A DNA stretch of 7,930 nt from JBEKHI01 sp050012355 (GCA_050012355.1 JBEKHI010000384.1:1-7930); one strand, 5' to 3'. Counted from the first letter of the stretch, positions 1 through 5,978 are shown. Numbers and translations: made by a program. Notes: generated from the sequence alone by a model not told the origin.

Positions 1-2
1 CC

Positions 3-197
3 CATACCGGCGGTCATTACCTTGACGACGGCCGGGAGGCCCGCACGGTGCCCAACGACGCCGACCTGTTCCAGAACAGCCACGGCGTCAAGCAATGGGC
101 GGTTGACCCCGACACCGCGCGGGAACTATGGATGATCTCGCTGAACCTCATCGACCAAGCGGAGAGGACACCGGATGGGGACTGGCCACCAAGGTGA
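3..197 (+). CDS. SDR-family oxidoreductase, C-terminal fragment (cut by window edge)
   Basis: The frame beginning at base 3 is open from the window edge to a TGA at 195-197 and gives 64 residues. It contains GGHYLDDGREA, then HGVKQWAVDPDTARELW and a final SLNLIDQ helix. This pattern (a GG-Y-D-C/G segment, then a G-V--(Y/W)A-D-(D/E)-A--LW tail) is, from memory, the C-terminal end of the long SDR oxidoreductases related to retinol dehydrogenase and protochlorophyllide reductase. These enzymes use NAD(P)H to reduce or oxidise carbonyl or alcohol groups. The Rossmann fold and the catalytic Tyr-Lys lie outside the window, so activity cannot be judged. The gene converges on the MMPL transporter and is overlapped at its end by a short reading frame from 175. 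Family call is moderately sure; substrate unknown. Confidence 0.68.
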   Translation, partial: HTGGHYLDDGREARTVPNDADLFQNSHGVKQWAVDPDTARELWMISLNLIDQAERTPDGDWPPR

Positions 198-348
198 TTC
201 GGCTAGTCGTTCCGGCGGGACGGAGTTGCCGACCTGTAGCCCAGACGACGTGTCGGTCACGGTGCGCTGGGAACACGAAGGCAGCGGTCTGCGCGGACAG
301 GTGATCGTTGAGAGGGCCCTGGAATTACGCCGGCACCGCCACCCGTAA
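175..348 (+). CDS. Short 57-aa reading frame, possible truncated gene
   Basis: An ATG at 175 follows a good ribosome-binding sequence, AGAGGA at 163-168, with a 6-base spacer. It overlaps the end of the upstream SDR gene by 23 bases, as in translational coupling. The 57-residue product contains CSPDDVSVTVRWEHEGSGLRG followed by QVIVE. This resembles a segment found in longer exported or anti-sigma-type actinobacterial proteins, as far as I remember it (pattern VRWE-DG-GLRGQV-A-N). After this segment the sequence turns into an arginine/histidine-rich tail (RRHRHP) and stops, so the frame may be a 5' piece of a gene whose rest is lost or frame-shifted. It has no membrane segment. It ends 18 bases before the stop of the convergent transporter. 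It may also be a chance frame. Confidence 0.33.
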   Translation: MGTGHQGDSASRSGGTELPTCSPDDVSVTVRWEHEGSGLRGQVIVERALELRRHRHP

Positions 349-366
349 CATCTTCGGCTGCCCCCG

Positions 367-2529
367 TCAGGTGTGGGCTCCGCGGGCAGTGTCGAGCCTG
401 GTTGGCTCGCCGCCTCTGGTCGCCTGGTCACCATGGCCGCCACGGTTCTGGTGTCCCGGCCACCACGCGCGGCTCCCGAGCATTGCCGTCGTCGATGGCG
501 TCAGGAACATCGCCATCACGAACGCCGCGATGACAATGCCGCACGAGATCGCGAAGCCCATCTGCTCGAACGTGGACCCGCCGGCCAGGATCAGCGAGGC
601 GAAGGTCCCGGCCAGGATCAGCCCGGCCGAGGCGATCGTCGGCCCGGCGTGCTTGAGCGCCACGGCCGCCGCGTCCCGCGGGGTCTTGCCCTCGGTGGCC
701 TCCTCCCGCAGCCGAGAAACCATCAGGATGTTGTAGTCGGTGCCGAGCGCCACCACGAACAGGTACATCATGATCGGCAGGATGAACGTGAGCCCGCTCT
801 GATTGCCGAGGTCCTGGAAGACGCCCACCGAGGCTCCCAGGGTGGCGGCGAAGCCGAGGCCGACGAAGATCATCAGGTACCAGGGCGCCACGAGGCTCTG
901 CAGCAGCAGCCCGAGGATGATGAGGATCACCGCGGCGGCCACCGGGAACACGATGGAGTAGTCGTGTTCCATGGCCGACTCGAGGTCCACGTACACCGAG
1001 GTGATGCCGCCGACTAGCGCGCGGCTCCCGGCCGGGGCATCACCGCGCACGACGGTGTCCAGCGGCCCGCGGACCGTGTTCATCGCTGTGGCGGACTCGC
1101 CCGAGGCCGACAGGATCACGGTGTAGTCCGCCACGTCGCCGCTGGAGTTCACCTTCGCCGGGCTCACTGAGGCCACGCCGGGCACCTTGGCGAGCCGCGC
1201 CTCGAACGACCTGAGCGACGCGGTATCGAGCGGCTTTCCGTCGGTCGATTGCACGAGCACGTCGGTCGGATCGGTGTCGCCGGCCGGGAACCCCTTGAGC
1301 AGCACGTTGGCGTATATGGCGGACTGGGTGGTGGAGGTGTTGCCCGAGGTGAGGTCGAATGTCGGGTGGAAGCCGAAGGAGACGATCCCGAGCAGGCCGA
1401 GCAGCACCACGGTCGTCCCCGCGAAGCGACCCGGGTGCCGTCCGAGTGCCTGCCCGATAGCGGTGAACCGCGCCGCCTTCGGCTCGGTCTTCCAGGCTTT
1501 CGAGGGCCAGAAGACGCGGGTGCCGAGCAGCGAGACGACGGCGGGCACGAGCGTCAGTCCGGCCGTCGCCGCGCTGAAGACGGCGATGGCCAGGGCCGGT
1601 CCGAGCTGGCGGAACAGCGACAGGCTGGACAGCGTCAGCGCCAGGAACGCGATCATCACCGCGCCAGCCGCGGTGGCGATAGCCGGCCCGACCCGTGCGA
1701 TGGCGCTCTCCATGGCCTGCTTGGAGGGCTCACCCGAGCGCAGCCGCTCCCGGTACCGGAAGAGCAGGAACAGGATGTAGTCGGTGCCCACCCCGAACAG
1801 CACCACGATCAGCAGGATCGACGTGAGGCTCTGGCCGCTCCAGCCAGCCGCCTTGCTCACAAAGTCGATGAGCCCGTTGGCGATCTGGGAGACGAGGCCG
1901 ATGGTGAGCAGCGGGAGCAGGACGATGATGGGGCTGCGGAAGATGATGAGCAGCAAGACGATGATGAGCAGGATGGTGCCCATGAAGACGATCTCTTGCG
2001 CCTTGTTGCCCGTTGACGCGGAGTCCACGTCTTCGGGCACCGTCCCGGTCACGCCCGCCTTGAGGTCCGTGCCGGACACGAGCGATGCCAGGTTAGACCT
2101 GAGTGTCCCGATGGCGTTGGTCTGCGCGGTGGTGAGCTCACCGTTGACGTTGGGTATCTGTATCGAGATCGTCTGGATGAGCTTGTTCGCCGATGGCGGC
2201 CCGGCCTGCATAGTGCTCAGCGTCGGGATGTGGTCGGCCGCCAGCTTGGTGGCGATGTTATCGACCAGGCTCGAGTCGGCGGCCGTGAGCTTGCCGCCGT
2301 CCGCCCGCTCGAACACCACGATCGCGCCCGGTGCCGCCGCGGCCGGGAAGGCGCTCTGCTGCAGGTTCTGGGCCTGCACAGACTGATAGTGGCTGGGCAG
2401 GAACGAGGACTCGTTGCTGTTGGTGGCCAACTTGGGCGCCAGCCCGATGATCGCGACCGCCGCCACGACCCAGATCCCGATCACTAGCCACGGATGCCTG
2501 ACTACGCCCCGTCCTAGTCGCACAAACAT
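367..2529 (-). CDS. MMPL-family RND-type membrane transporter
   Basis: This 720-residue protein has the full two-repeat layout of actinobacterial MMPL transporters: TM1 at about 13-30, an extracytoplasmic domain (about 35-170), a five-helix bundle (about 180-340), a second TM (about 370-385), a second soluble domain (about 390-515) and a second bundle (about 525-687). Both bundles carry the Asp-Tyr proton-relay pair: GVGTDY (D250/Y251) and ALGTDY (D598/Y599). These match the pairs known in MmpL3-type pumps. Such proteins use the proton gradient to export lipids, siderophores or drugs; the substrate cannot be read here. Length is normal for the short class, without the long C-terminal tail of mycobacterial MmpL proteins. 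The ATG at 2527-2529 has GGAG seven bases upstream. It is divergent from a TetR gene, which probably represses it. The last ~30 residues are hydrophilic, Gly/Arg/His-rich. Confidence 0.95.
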   Translation of the reverse strand: MFVRLGRGVVRHPWLVIGIWVVAAVAIIGLAPKLATNSNESSFLPSHYQSVQAQNLQQSAFPAAAAPGAIVVFERADGGKLTAADSSLVDNIATKLAADHIPTLSTMQAGPPSANKLIQTISIQIPNVNGELTTAQTNAIGTLRSNLASLVSGTDLKAGVTGTVPEDVDSASTGNKAQEIVFMGTILLIIVLLLIIFRSPIIVLLPLLTIGLVSQIANGLIDFVSKAAGWSGQSLTSILLIVVLFGVGTDYILFLLFRYRERLRSGEPSKQAMESAIARVGPAIATAAGAVMIAFLALTLSSLSLFRQLGPALAIAVFSAATAGLTLVPAVVSLLGTRVFWPSKAWKTEPKAARFTAIGQALGRHPGRFAGTTVVLLGLLGIVSFGFHPTFDLTSGNTSTTQSAIYANVLLKGFPAGDTDPTDVLVQSTDGKPLDTASLRSFEARLAKVPGVASVSPAKVNSSGDVADYTVILSASGESATAMNTVRGPLDTVVRGDAPAGSRALVGGITSVYVDLESAMEHDYSIVFPVAAAVILIILGLLLQSLVAPWYLMIFVGLGFAATLGASVGVFQDLGNQSGLTFILPIMMYLFVVALGTDYNILMVSRLREEATEGKTPRDAAAVALKHAGPTIASAGLILAGTFASLILAGGSTFEQMGFAISCGIVIAAFVMAMFLTPSTTAMLGSRAWWPGHQNRGGHGDQATRGGEPTRLDTARGAHT

Positions 2530-2536
2530 GCTTGCG

Positions 2537-2540
2537 CTCC
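2537..2540 (-). promoter_or_regulatory. Ribosome binding site of the MMPL gene
   Basis: On the minus strand GGAG stands seven bases before the ATG of the transporter, inside a GGAGCGGAGCGC purine-rich stretch. It supports the chosen start, which also places TM1 close to the N-terminus as expected for the family. Confidence 0.55.
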
Positions 2541-2560
2541 GCTCCGCCCGTACCGCCCGT

Positions 2561-2579
2561 TATCTGCTGACCGCAGATA
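2561..2579. promoter_or_regulatory. Inverted repeat in the MMPL/TetR divergent promoter
   Basis: TATCTGC, five bases TGACC, then GCAGATA: perfect 7-bp arms. It lies 31 bases before the MMPL start codon and shares its last two bases with the next palindrome (2578-2594). It is not the same sequence as that palindrome, so it is either an additional operator, a site for another regulator, or a hairpin in the MMPL leader RNA. Seen directly; role inferred. Confidence 0.45.
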
Positions 2580-2594
2580 CGATACTGTCTCGTA
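2578..2594. promoter_or_regulatory. Probable TetR operator between MMPL and tetR
   Basis: The 17-bp sequence TACGATACTGTCTCGTA is an imperfect palindrome with 5-bp outer arms TACGA/TCGTA and inner AC/GT matches. Only one pair and the centre break symmetry. It lies between two divergent genes where a TetR dimer would block both promoters. A related half-site, CTGTACCGTA, occurs at 2611-2620 (8 of 10 bases equal to CTGTCTCGTA at 2585-2594), 26 bases further towards tetR. The ACGATAC and GTCTCGT parts also occur in the operator-like palindromes of the second TetR module. Confidence 0.55.
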
Positions 2595-2672
2595 CCCCTT
2601 TAGGAGGAAACTGTACCGTAGGGTGTTGGCCAGCGAATCGGGCACCCCAACGGTGAGTGCGAAAGAGGAACC

Positions 2673-3302
2673 ATGGACTCAGCCATCAGCCACGAGGCCC
2701 AGGAGACCAGCACTCACCGAGGCCGCCAGCTGGATGCCTCCCGTGACGCCGCGCTTCGCGACGCCGCGCTTGAGCTGCTGGCCGAGATCGGCTACGACCG
2801 CCTGAGCATCGACGCGGTGGCGGCCCGCGCCAAGGCGAGCAAGATGACGATCTATCGCCGCTGGTCGGGCAAGGCCGAGCTCGTGGTTGACGCGCTCAAG
2901 TGTCTCAGGAAGTCAGGTGAGATGCCTGACACGGGGTCGCTCCGCGGCGACCTCGATGCTTTGGCAAACCGGTCCGACAGTCCCGATGTCCGCTTCGACG
3001 CCAAGCTCGTGCTCGGCGTGGTCAGCGCGCTGGCCCGCAACCCCGAGCTCCGTCAGGTCATCCGCGAGGAGTTCATCGGCCGGGGCGGCGCCAGGCTCAG
3101 GCAGGTCTTTGAACGAGCCGTCGCCCGAGGCGAGATTCCGCAGGACCGCAACCTAGACCTGCTGATCTCAGTTTTCCCGGCCCTGGCCATCCACCACCTG
3201 CTCATCTTCGGTGAGCTCCCCGACGCCAGTTTCACCGCCCAGGTGATGGAAGAACTCATCCTTCCGCTGGCCGCCGCGCCGCTAAGCCCCCCTCGGTCAT
3301 AG
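2673..3302 (+). CDS. TetR/AcrR-family transcriptional regulator (MMPL partner)
   Basis: The product is 209 residues, normal for TetR. An N-terminal extension of about 25 residues precedes helix 1 (AALRDAALELLAEIGYDRLS, about 26-45). The helix-turn-helix is at about 44-64, ending in the recognition segment KASKMTIYRRW, followed by KAELVVDAL of helix 4. The YRRW-type recognition helix is common in the actinobacterial branch whose members act as local repressors. The C-terminal ligand-binding domain (about 85-200) is helical and not specific enough to name a ligand. The ATG at 2673 has AGAGGA at 2664-2669. It is transcribed away from the MMPL transporter across a 143-bp region with palindromes. 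By family precedent it represses itself and the transporter, released by a transported substrate. That role is inferred from position. Confidence 0.93.
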   Translation: MDSAISHEAQETSTHRGRQLDASRDAALRDAALELLAEIGYDRLSIDAVAARAKASKMTIYRRWSGKAELVVDALKCLRKSGEMPDTGSLRGDLDALANRSDSPDVRFDAKLVLGVVSALARNPELRQVIREEFIGRGGARLRQVFERAVARGEIPQDRNLDLLISVFPALAIHHLLIFGELPDASFTAQVMEELILPLAAAPLSPPRS

Positions 3303-3428
3303 GCGCAGGTCAGCGCCGTGCGACTGCGGCGAAGCACGCGGCCTGTAAACCGTCGGCTCAGCCTACGATGGTTCGGACCCATCACCTGCCCCACGCTGGG
3401 TAACGGCCAGGGAAGGGCGGGTGCGGTG

Positions 3429-3528
3429 ATGGCCAGGGTGGCGGTCCGGGAGAGCGTGGCGCTTGCCGGGCGGAGCGGGCGCGGGCTGCCCGCACGTTCG
3501 TCAGCGAGGTACTCGGCCTCGGGCACCC
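3429..3528 (+). pseudogene. Possible 5' remnant of an anti-sigma-type (HATPase) gene
   Basis: An ATG at 3429, preceded by a purine-rich GGGAAGGGCGGG, starts MARVAVRESVALAGR. After a shift of frame near 3475 the text continues AERARAARTFVSEVLGLGHP. Together these resemble, from memory, the N-terminus of small serine-kinase-like ATP-binding proteins (RsbW/HATPase_c type) that are numerous in actinomycetes; their usual next motif ending in SELVTN is absent. So this would be only the first ~30 residues, with a frameshift and a loss of everything downstream. The frame junction sits in GGGCGGAGCGGGCGCGGGC, where loss of one GGGC unit would explain it. Family assignment is tentative and rests on a short match. 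Confidence 0.35.
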
Positions 3529-3636
3529 TGGCTCGGCGAGATCCTCGCCGGCCGCCCCGCGCAGCACGCCGCTCTCGTGCGCCCCTACGCGACCTGGCAC
3601 GTGCCGCGCCGCCGCCCTGCCCTGCCCCGGCTATGA
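3529..3636 (+). pseudogene. Possible remnant of a recombinase-associated gene
   Basis: In the frame WLGEILAGRPAQHAALV followed by RPYATWHVPRRRPALPRL, ending in TGA at 3634-3636, the segment RPYATWHV stands out. From memory the wording A-LVRPYATWH(V/L)LRRLR recurs in actinobacterial tyrosine-recombinase-like or integrase-associated proteins. Here the segment begins without a start codon, directly after the ATPase-like piece and in a different frame, and it stops soon after. If the recognition is right this is an internal fragment joined to the preceding remnant by a deletion or rearrangement. No active-site residues of a recombinase are present. Low confidence. Confidence 0.3.
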
Positions 3637-3733
3637 CGCGCAGCATCGCCGGCCTGGAGAAGGTAGGCCTGCGCCTGCGGTCGCCTGACCCTGCGCTTCG
3701 GCCGAACAGAGCCGGCGTCCCGCAGGTGCTACC

Positions 3734-4465
3734 TCAGTCCTGGTAAGTGCCCCCGAACTGCTGGGGAACCATGTCGGCCCGCTCGGCACCGCTGCGGATC
3801 AGGTCGATGATCGCGTCGGCTGCCAGTTCTGGCGGCTGCGCCTTCAGCCCGCCGTCGGACATCATCTGCGTCGCTGCCTCTTTGCCCGCCTTGATGGAGT
3901 CGACGAACTCGGTGCTGGTGACAAACGGGTAGAAGGTCGAGACGACGATGCCGGCGTCGGCAAGTTCGAGCCGGGCGGTTGCTGACAGCATCGCTAGACC
4001 CTGCTTGGACGCCGCATACGCGCCCGAGAGCGGAAGTACCGAGAAGACCGTCCCCGAACTCACGTTCACGATCGCACCGCCGCCCTGCGCCCGCATGACC
4101 GGCAGCACCGCCTGCATCGTGATCAATGGCGCGGTCAGGTTCAGGTCCAGGATGGCGCGGAAATCGGCCGGGCCGGTTTCTTCGATCGATGCGGTGAGTC
4201 CCTGTCCGGCGTTGTTGACCAGCACGTCGAGCCGGCCGAACTTGTCCATGGTCGTCCGAACCGCGTCCGCGACTTGGCCTGCGTCGGTGACGTCGCAACC
4301 CACTGCGAGGGCATCACCCAGGTCGGTGGCGAGTTGGCGGATGCGGTCCTGTCGTCGGGCGGCGAGCACCACCTGGGCGCCGGCCCGCGACGCTGCTTGG
4401 GCTGTGGCGGCACCGATGCCGGACGATGCGCCGGTCACGAGTACGACCGAGTTGTTGAGGTCCAT
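3734..4465 (-). CDS. Classical SDR-family NAD(P)-dependent oxidoreductase
   Basis: This 243-residue protein is a complete classical short-chain dehydrogenase. The cofactor motif TGASSGIG is at 11-18, CDVTD at 57-61, NNAG at 84-87, the catalytic Asn at 109, Ser at 136/137 (NVSS), and Tyr150 and Lys154 in YAASK. Arg37-Arg38 at the end of the second strand suggest NADP(H) preference, a family rule rather than a measurement. The C-terminal half (TSTEF, substrate loop) resembles the broad group of cytosolic SDRs of unknown substrate. The ATG at 4463-4465 has AGGAG eight bases upstream, which fixes the start. It lies 106 bp downstream of a same-strand TetR gene, but its own upstream region holds a perfect 20-bp palindrome, so it probably has its own repressed promoter. 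Confidence 0.95.
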   Translation of the reverse strand: MDLNNSVVLVTGASSGIGAATAQAASRAGAQVVLAARRQDRIRQLATDLGDALAVGCDVTDAGQVADAVRTTMDKFGRLDVLVNNAGQGLTASIEETGPADFRAILDLNLTAPLITMQAVLPVMRAQGGGAIVNVSSGTVFSVLPLSGAYAASKQGLAMLSATARLELADAGIVVSTFYPFVTSTEFVDSIKAGKEAATQMMSDGGLKAQPPELAADAIIDLIRSGAERADMVPQQFGGTYQD

Positions 4466-4473
4466 GAGGCCAT

Positions 4474-4478
4474 CTCCT
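4474..4478 (-). promoter_or_regulatory. Ribosome binding site of the SDR gene
   Basis: AGGAG on the minus strand, eight bases before the ATG. Just upstream CTCGA-AAG-TCGAG (4477-4489) can form a short hairpin in the leader that would take up part of the AGGAG. Whether this matters is unknown. Confidence 0.55.
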
Positions 4479-4501
4479 CGAAAGTCGAGATCTGCACTGG
4501 A

Positions 4502-4521
4502 GAGACGATACGTATCGTCTC
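4502..4521. promoter_or_regulatory. Perfect 20-bp palindrome, probable TetR operator of the SDR gene
   Basis: GAGACGATACGTATCGTCTC is fully self-complementary over 20 bp (arms GAGACGATAC/GTATCGTCTC, no spacer). It lies 36 bases before the SDR start codon, where -10 or start-site sequences are expected. A TetR gene is immediately upstream. A strong operator for that regulator is the simplest reading. Confidence 0.65.
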
Positions 4522-4528
4522 GCTACGA

Positions 4529-4548
4529 CAAACAATACGCTTCGTCTC
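4529..4548. promoter_or_regulatory. Second, degenerate copy of the SDR operator
   Basis: CAAACAATACGCTTCGTCTC matches the 20-bp palindrome at 4502-4521 in 15 of 20 positions when aligned end to end, and starts exactly 27 bases after it. One half (TCGTCTC) is intact while the other is eroded, so it may be a weaker or auxiliary site. It overlaps a possible -35 region (TTGTTT on the minus strand, 4530-4535). Confidence 0.4.
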
Positions 4549-4554
4549 GTCTTG
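4542..4554 (+). repeat. 13-bp direct repeat, copy 1
   Basis: TCGTCTCGTCTTG here is identical to 5192-5204. The two copies bracket the tetR gene at 4572-5162. Copy 1 is within the degenerate SDR operator and copy 2 within the tetR operator. Confidence 0.6.
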
Positions 4555-4571
4555 CGGCGGGTCGGCGGGGG

Positions 4572-5162
4572 TTAGCGGAGTGGGCCGATCCCCTGGATCA
4601 GGGCTGCGACGAGCGTGTCGGGCTGCGTGCGGTCGAGCGGGGCTAGGCGGAACAGGCTCCGAAAGAAGATTCCGCCGTAGAGCAGGTCGGTGACGGAATC
4701 CACATCGATGTCATCGCGCATCTGGCCGGCGGCCTGTGCCGATCGCAACCGGTCTTTCGTGTCGGCAATGCGCGGAGCGAAGATGCGGGCCGACAGGTCG
4801 GCCGCCAGCCGCTCGTCACGCTGACTGTCAGCGATCACAGCCATGTAGTTGAGGCCGAGCACCGGTTCGGCAAGCACGTCAAGCATCCGGGTCAGCTGCG
4901 CCCGAAGGTCGGCCTCCAGATCGCCCGTATCAGGGAATGCCACGCGGGGCGCGATTACCTCGGCCCAGACATCAACGATGATTGCGGCCTTCGACGGCCA
5001 CCACCGGTAGATGGTCTGCTTGCCCACGCCCGCCTGTGCCGCGATTTTCTCGATCGTGATGGCGTCATAGCTGGTCGAAGCCAGCAGCTGCGCAGTCGCC
5101 GCATGAATCGCCTGCCGGGCTCGCTCACTACGACGACTCTCATCAGGCTGACGGGACACCAT
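4572..5162 (-). CDS. TetR/AcrR-family transcriptional regulator (SDR partner)
   Basis: The chosen ATG (5160-5162) gives 196 residues, MVSRQPDESRRSERARQAIH and on, a standard TetR length. Helix 1 is at about 13-32, the helix-turn-helix at about 35-55 (ITIEKIAAQAGVGKQTIYRW then W55), with WPSKAAIIVDVW of helix 4. The ligand domain (about 80-190) has the FPDTGDLEADLRAQL linker typical of a large actinobacterial TetR subgroup. The open frame runs on upstream to 5618, but that part is a shadow of the hydrolase-like fragment. No good Shine-Dalgarno is seen. A TANNNT hexamer (TACAGT, 5174 to 5169) ends six bases before the ATG, which fits a leaderless mRNA. Palindromes in front of this gene and of the SDR gene suggest it represses both. 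Confidence 0.93.
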   Translation of the reverse strand: MVSRQPDESRRSERARQAIHAATAQLLASTSYDAITIEKIAAQAGVGKQTIYRWWPSKAAIIVDVWAEVIAPRVAFPDTGDLEADLRAQLTRMLDVLAEPVLGLNYMAVIADSQRDERLAADLSARIFAPRIADTKDRLRSAQAAGQMRDDIDVDSVTDLLYGGIFFRSLFRLAPLDRTQPDTLVAALIQGIGPLR

Positions 5163-5168
5163 GGCCAG

Positions 5169-5174
5169 ACTGTA
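5169..5174 (-). promoter_or_regulatory. Possible -10 box of a leaderless tetR transcript
   Basis: TACAGT on the minus strand with a six-base gap to the ATG at 5162. Transcription would then start at or next to the A of ATG, which fits the lack of a ribosome-binding sequence. No good -35 is visible at standard spacing, and the operator at 5182-5200 would cover the promoter. Confidence 0.3.
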
Positions 5175-5181
5175 CCCTGCA

Positions 5182-5200
5182 ACGAGACGGCTCGTCTCGT
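5182..5200. promoter_or_regulatory. Inverted repeat, probable autoregulatory TetR operator
   Basis: ACGAGACG, three bases GCT, then CGTCTCGT: perfect 8-bp arms, 19 bases upstream of the tetR ATG. The arm CGTCTCGT is the same as in the SDR upstream sites. Symmetry spacing differs (3-bp centre here, none at 4502-4521), so one regulator reading both sites would need to accept different arm spacing, or the true recognition unit is only partly covered by these arms. Confidence 0.6.
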
Positions 5201-5204
5201 CTTG
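5192..5204 (+). repeat. 13-bp direct repeat, copy 2
   Basis: Identical to 4542-4554. It ends one or two bases before the point (about 5206) at which the similarity of the neighbouring hydrolase-like fragment to its family stops. Confidence 0.6.
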
Positions 5205-5973
5205 GCATGATCCGGCTGAGCAGCATCGCCGCCTGCCGCCGCTGGTCTGAGTCTGCGCCCCAGTCGAAGGGGAAGTCCAGCACCTCGGCGAGTCGGTCGA
5301 TCGCCGGACGGTCGAGCTCGGCGATCTTCCCGGGCTCCTCGTAGTCCGGTTCGCCTGCGTAAACTGCGAGCTGCGTCGCGAGATCGTCGCGGAGATGCTC
5401 CAGCATCCACTCCGGGTCGCACATCGCGTAGAGCGACTCAGGCGTAGACAGCGGGTTCTCAAGCTCGGCGAACGAACCGGTCTCCAGATCGATCTCGACG
5501 TGCGCCCAGGGGTTGCCATTGAACAGCCCCTGCTCCAGCGAAGCTTGCGTGTGCCAGGGGTAGATCTGGCCCCAATGGCAGCGCATGATGCTGCGGGCCG
5601 GATCGTCGCCCCACACATAGAAGATCACGTACTCCGCGCCATCGGCTGTCCGCTCCACCCGGAGCATCCGGAGATAGGCCTGATACAGGCCGTAGCCGCC
5701 GACGCCAAAGTTCCCGACTGGCTTGCCGAGATGGCCGGCTAGGTACTCCTGCCACGTCTCGCCGTCGCTGACCTGGTTGCATTCGGTGAAGCTGTTGCCG
5801 TACGTGTTGATGCGCGGCTTTCGGCCCGGTCCAGGTAGTGGTCCGGGTCGCCACGAGAGGCACGCCCGGCTGCTTCGACGAGCCGTGCGGGCATGGTGCC
5901 GGGTGGTCAAGCGGGTGAGGAGAGTAACATCGGGCTGCGGTCCGTCGTAAGCGGGGCGTGAGACCCAGCCGGT

Positions 5974-5978
5974 GGAGG
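5974..5978 (+). promoter_or_regulatory. Ribosome binding site deciding the VOC start
   Basis: GGAGG, six bases before the GTG at 5985. The longest frame would begin at a GTG at 5958, but that start has no such site and would add nine Arg-rich residues, so the 5985 start is preferred. Confidence 0.7.

Larger units (their letters stand above)
3303..3733. other. Gene-poor stretch with degraded coding remnants
   Basis: About 430 bp lie between the convergent tetR and SDR genes. Long frames exist on both strands but are Arg/Pro/Ala-rich and look like products of high GC. Two plus-strand pieces have protein-like content in different frames (see the entries at 3429 and 3529). A hairpin CGGCGAG-ATC-CTCGCCG occurs at 3534-3550 without a following T-run. 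An 8-bp inverted repeat CCATCACC/GGTGATGG (3379-3386 and 3425-3432) covers the start codon of the first remnant. No clear terminator is visible for either flanking gene. Confidence 0.5.
5143..5910 (-). pseudogene. SGNH/GDSL-hydrolase-like gene fragment, truncated at both ends
   Basis: The open frame covers 255 codons, but only residues ~31-235 (about 5206-5820) look like real protein. This part has RINTYGNSFTECNQVSDGET, then a glycine-rich NFGVGGYGLYQAYLRML and YVIFYVWGDD. That corresponds to block I (GNS-, Ser40 as nucleophile position, Asn in place of Asp) and block II of the SGNH hydrolase fold. The C-terminal D--H block of the family is missing: after LLSRIM (residue 235) the frame runs into the tetR promoter and the first codons of tetR. 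The first 30 residues are Arg/Pro-rich, start at a TTG without a ribosome site, and do not resemble a normal N-terminus. I read it as a non-functional internal fragment. A small intact esterase is less likely because the catalytic His block is absent. Confidence 0.58.

Noticed and set aside
1249..2016. 255-codon plus-strand frame rich in Gly, Glu, Asp and Gln opposite the MMPL gene
   Set aside because: It mirrors the transporter codons on the other strand. The composition is that of an antisense shadow in high-GC DNA, with no domain motif or ribosome site.
3534..3550. Hairpin CGGCGAG-ATC-CTCGCCG as a terminator for tetR
   Set aside because: No T-run follows on either strand and it lies more than 200 bp after the stop, inside the suspected gene remnant.
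3053..3646. 197-codon minus-strand frame across the tetR end and the gene-poor stretch
   Set aside because: Very Arg/Ala-rich, overlaps the well-supported TetR gene antisense, and shows no recognisable motif.
3318..3746. 142-codon plus-strand frame in the gene-poor stretch as an intact gene
   Set aside because: Its protein-like content changes frame inside the segment, so a single intact product is unlikely; treated as remnants instead.
5163..5618. 152-residue N-terminal extension of the second TetR
   Set aside because: It is Arg/Ser/Thr-rich, lies out of frame over the hydrolase-like fragment, and the TetR fold starts normally just after the ATG at 5162.
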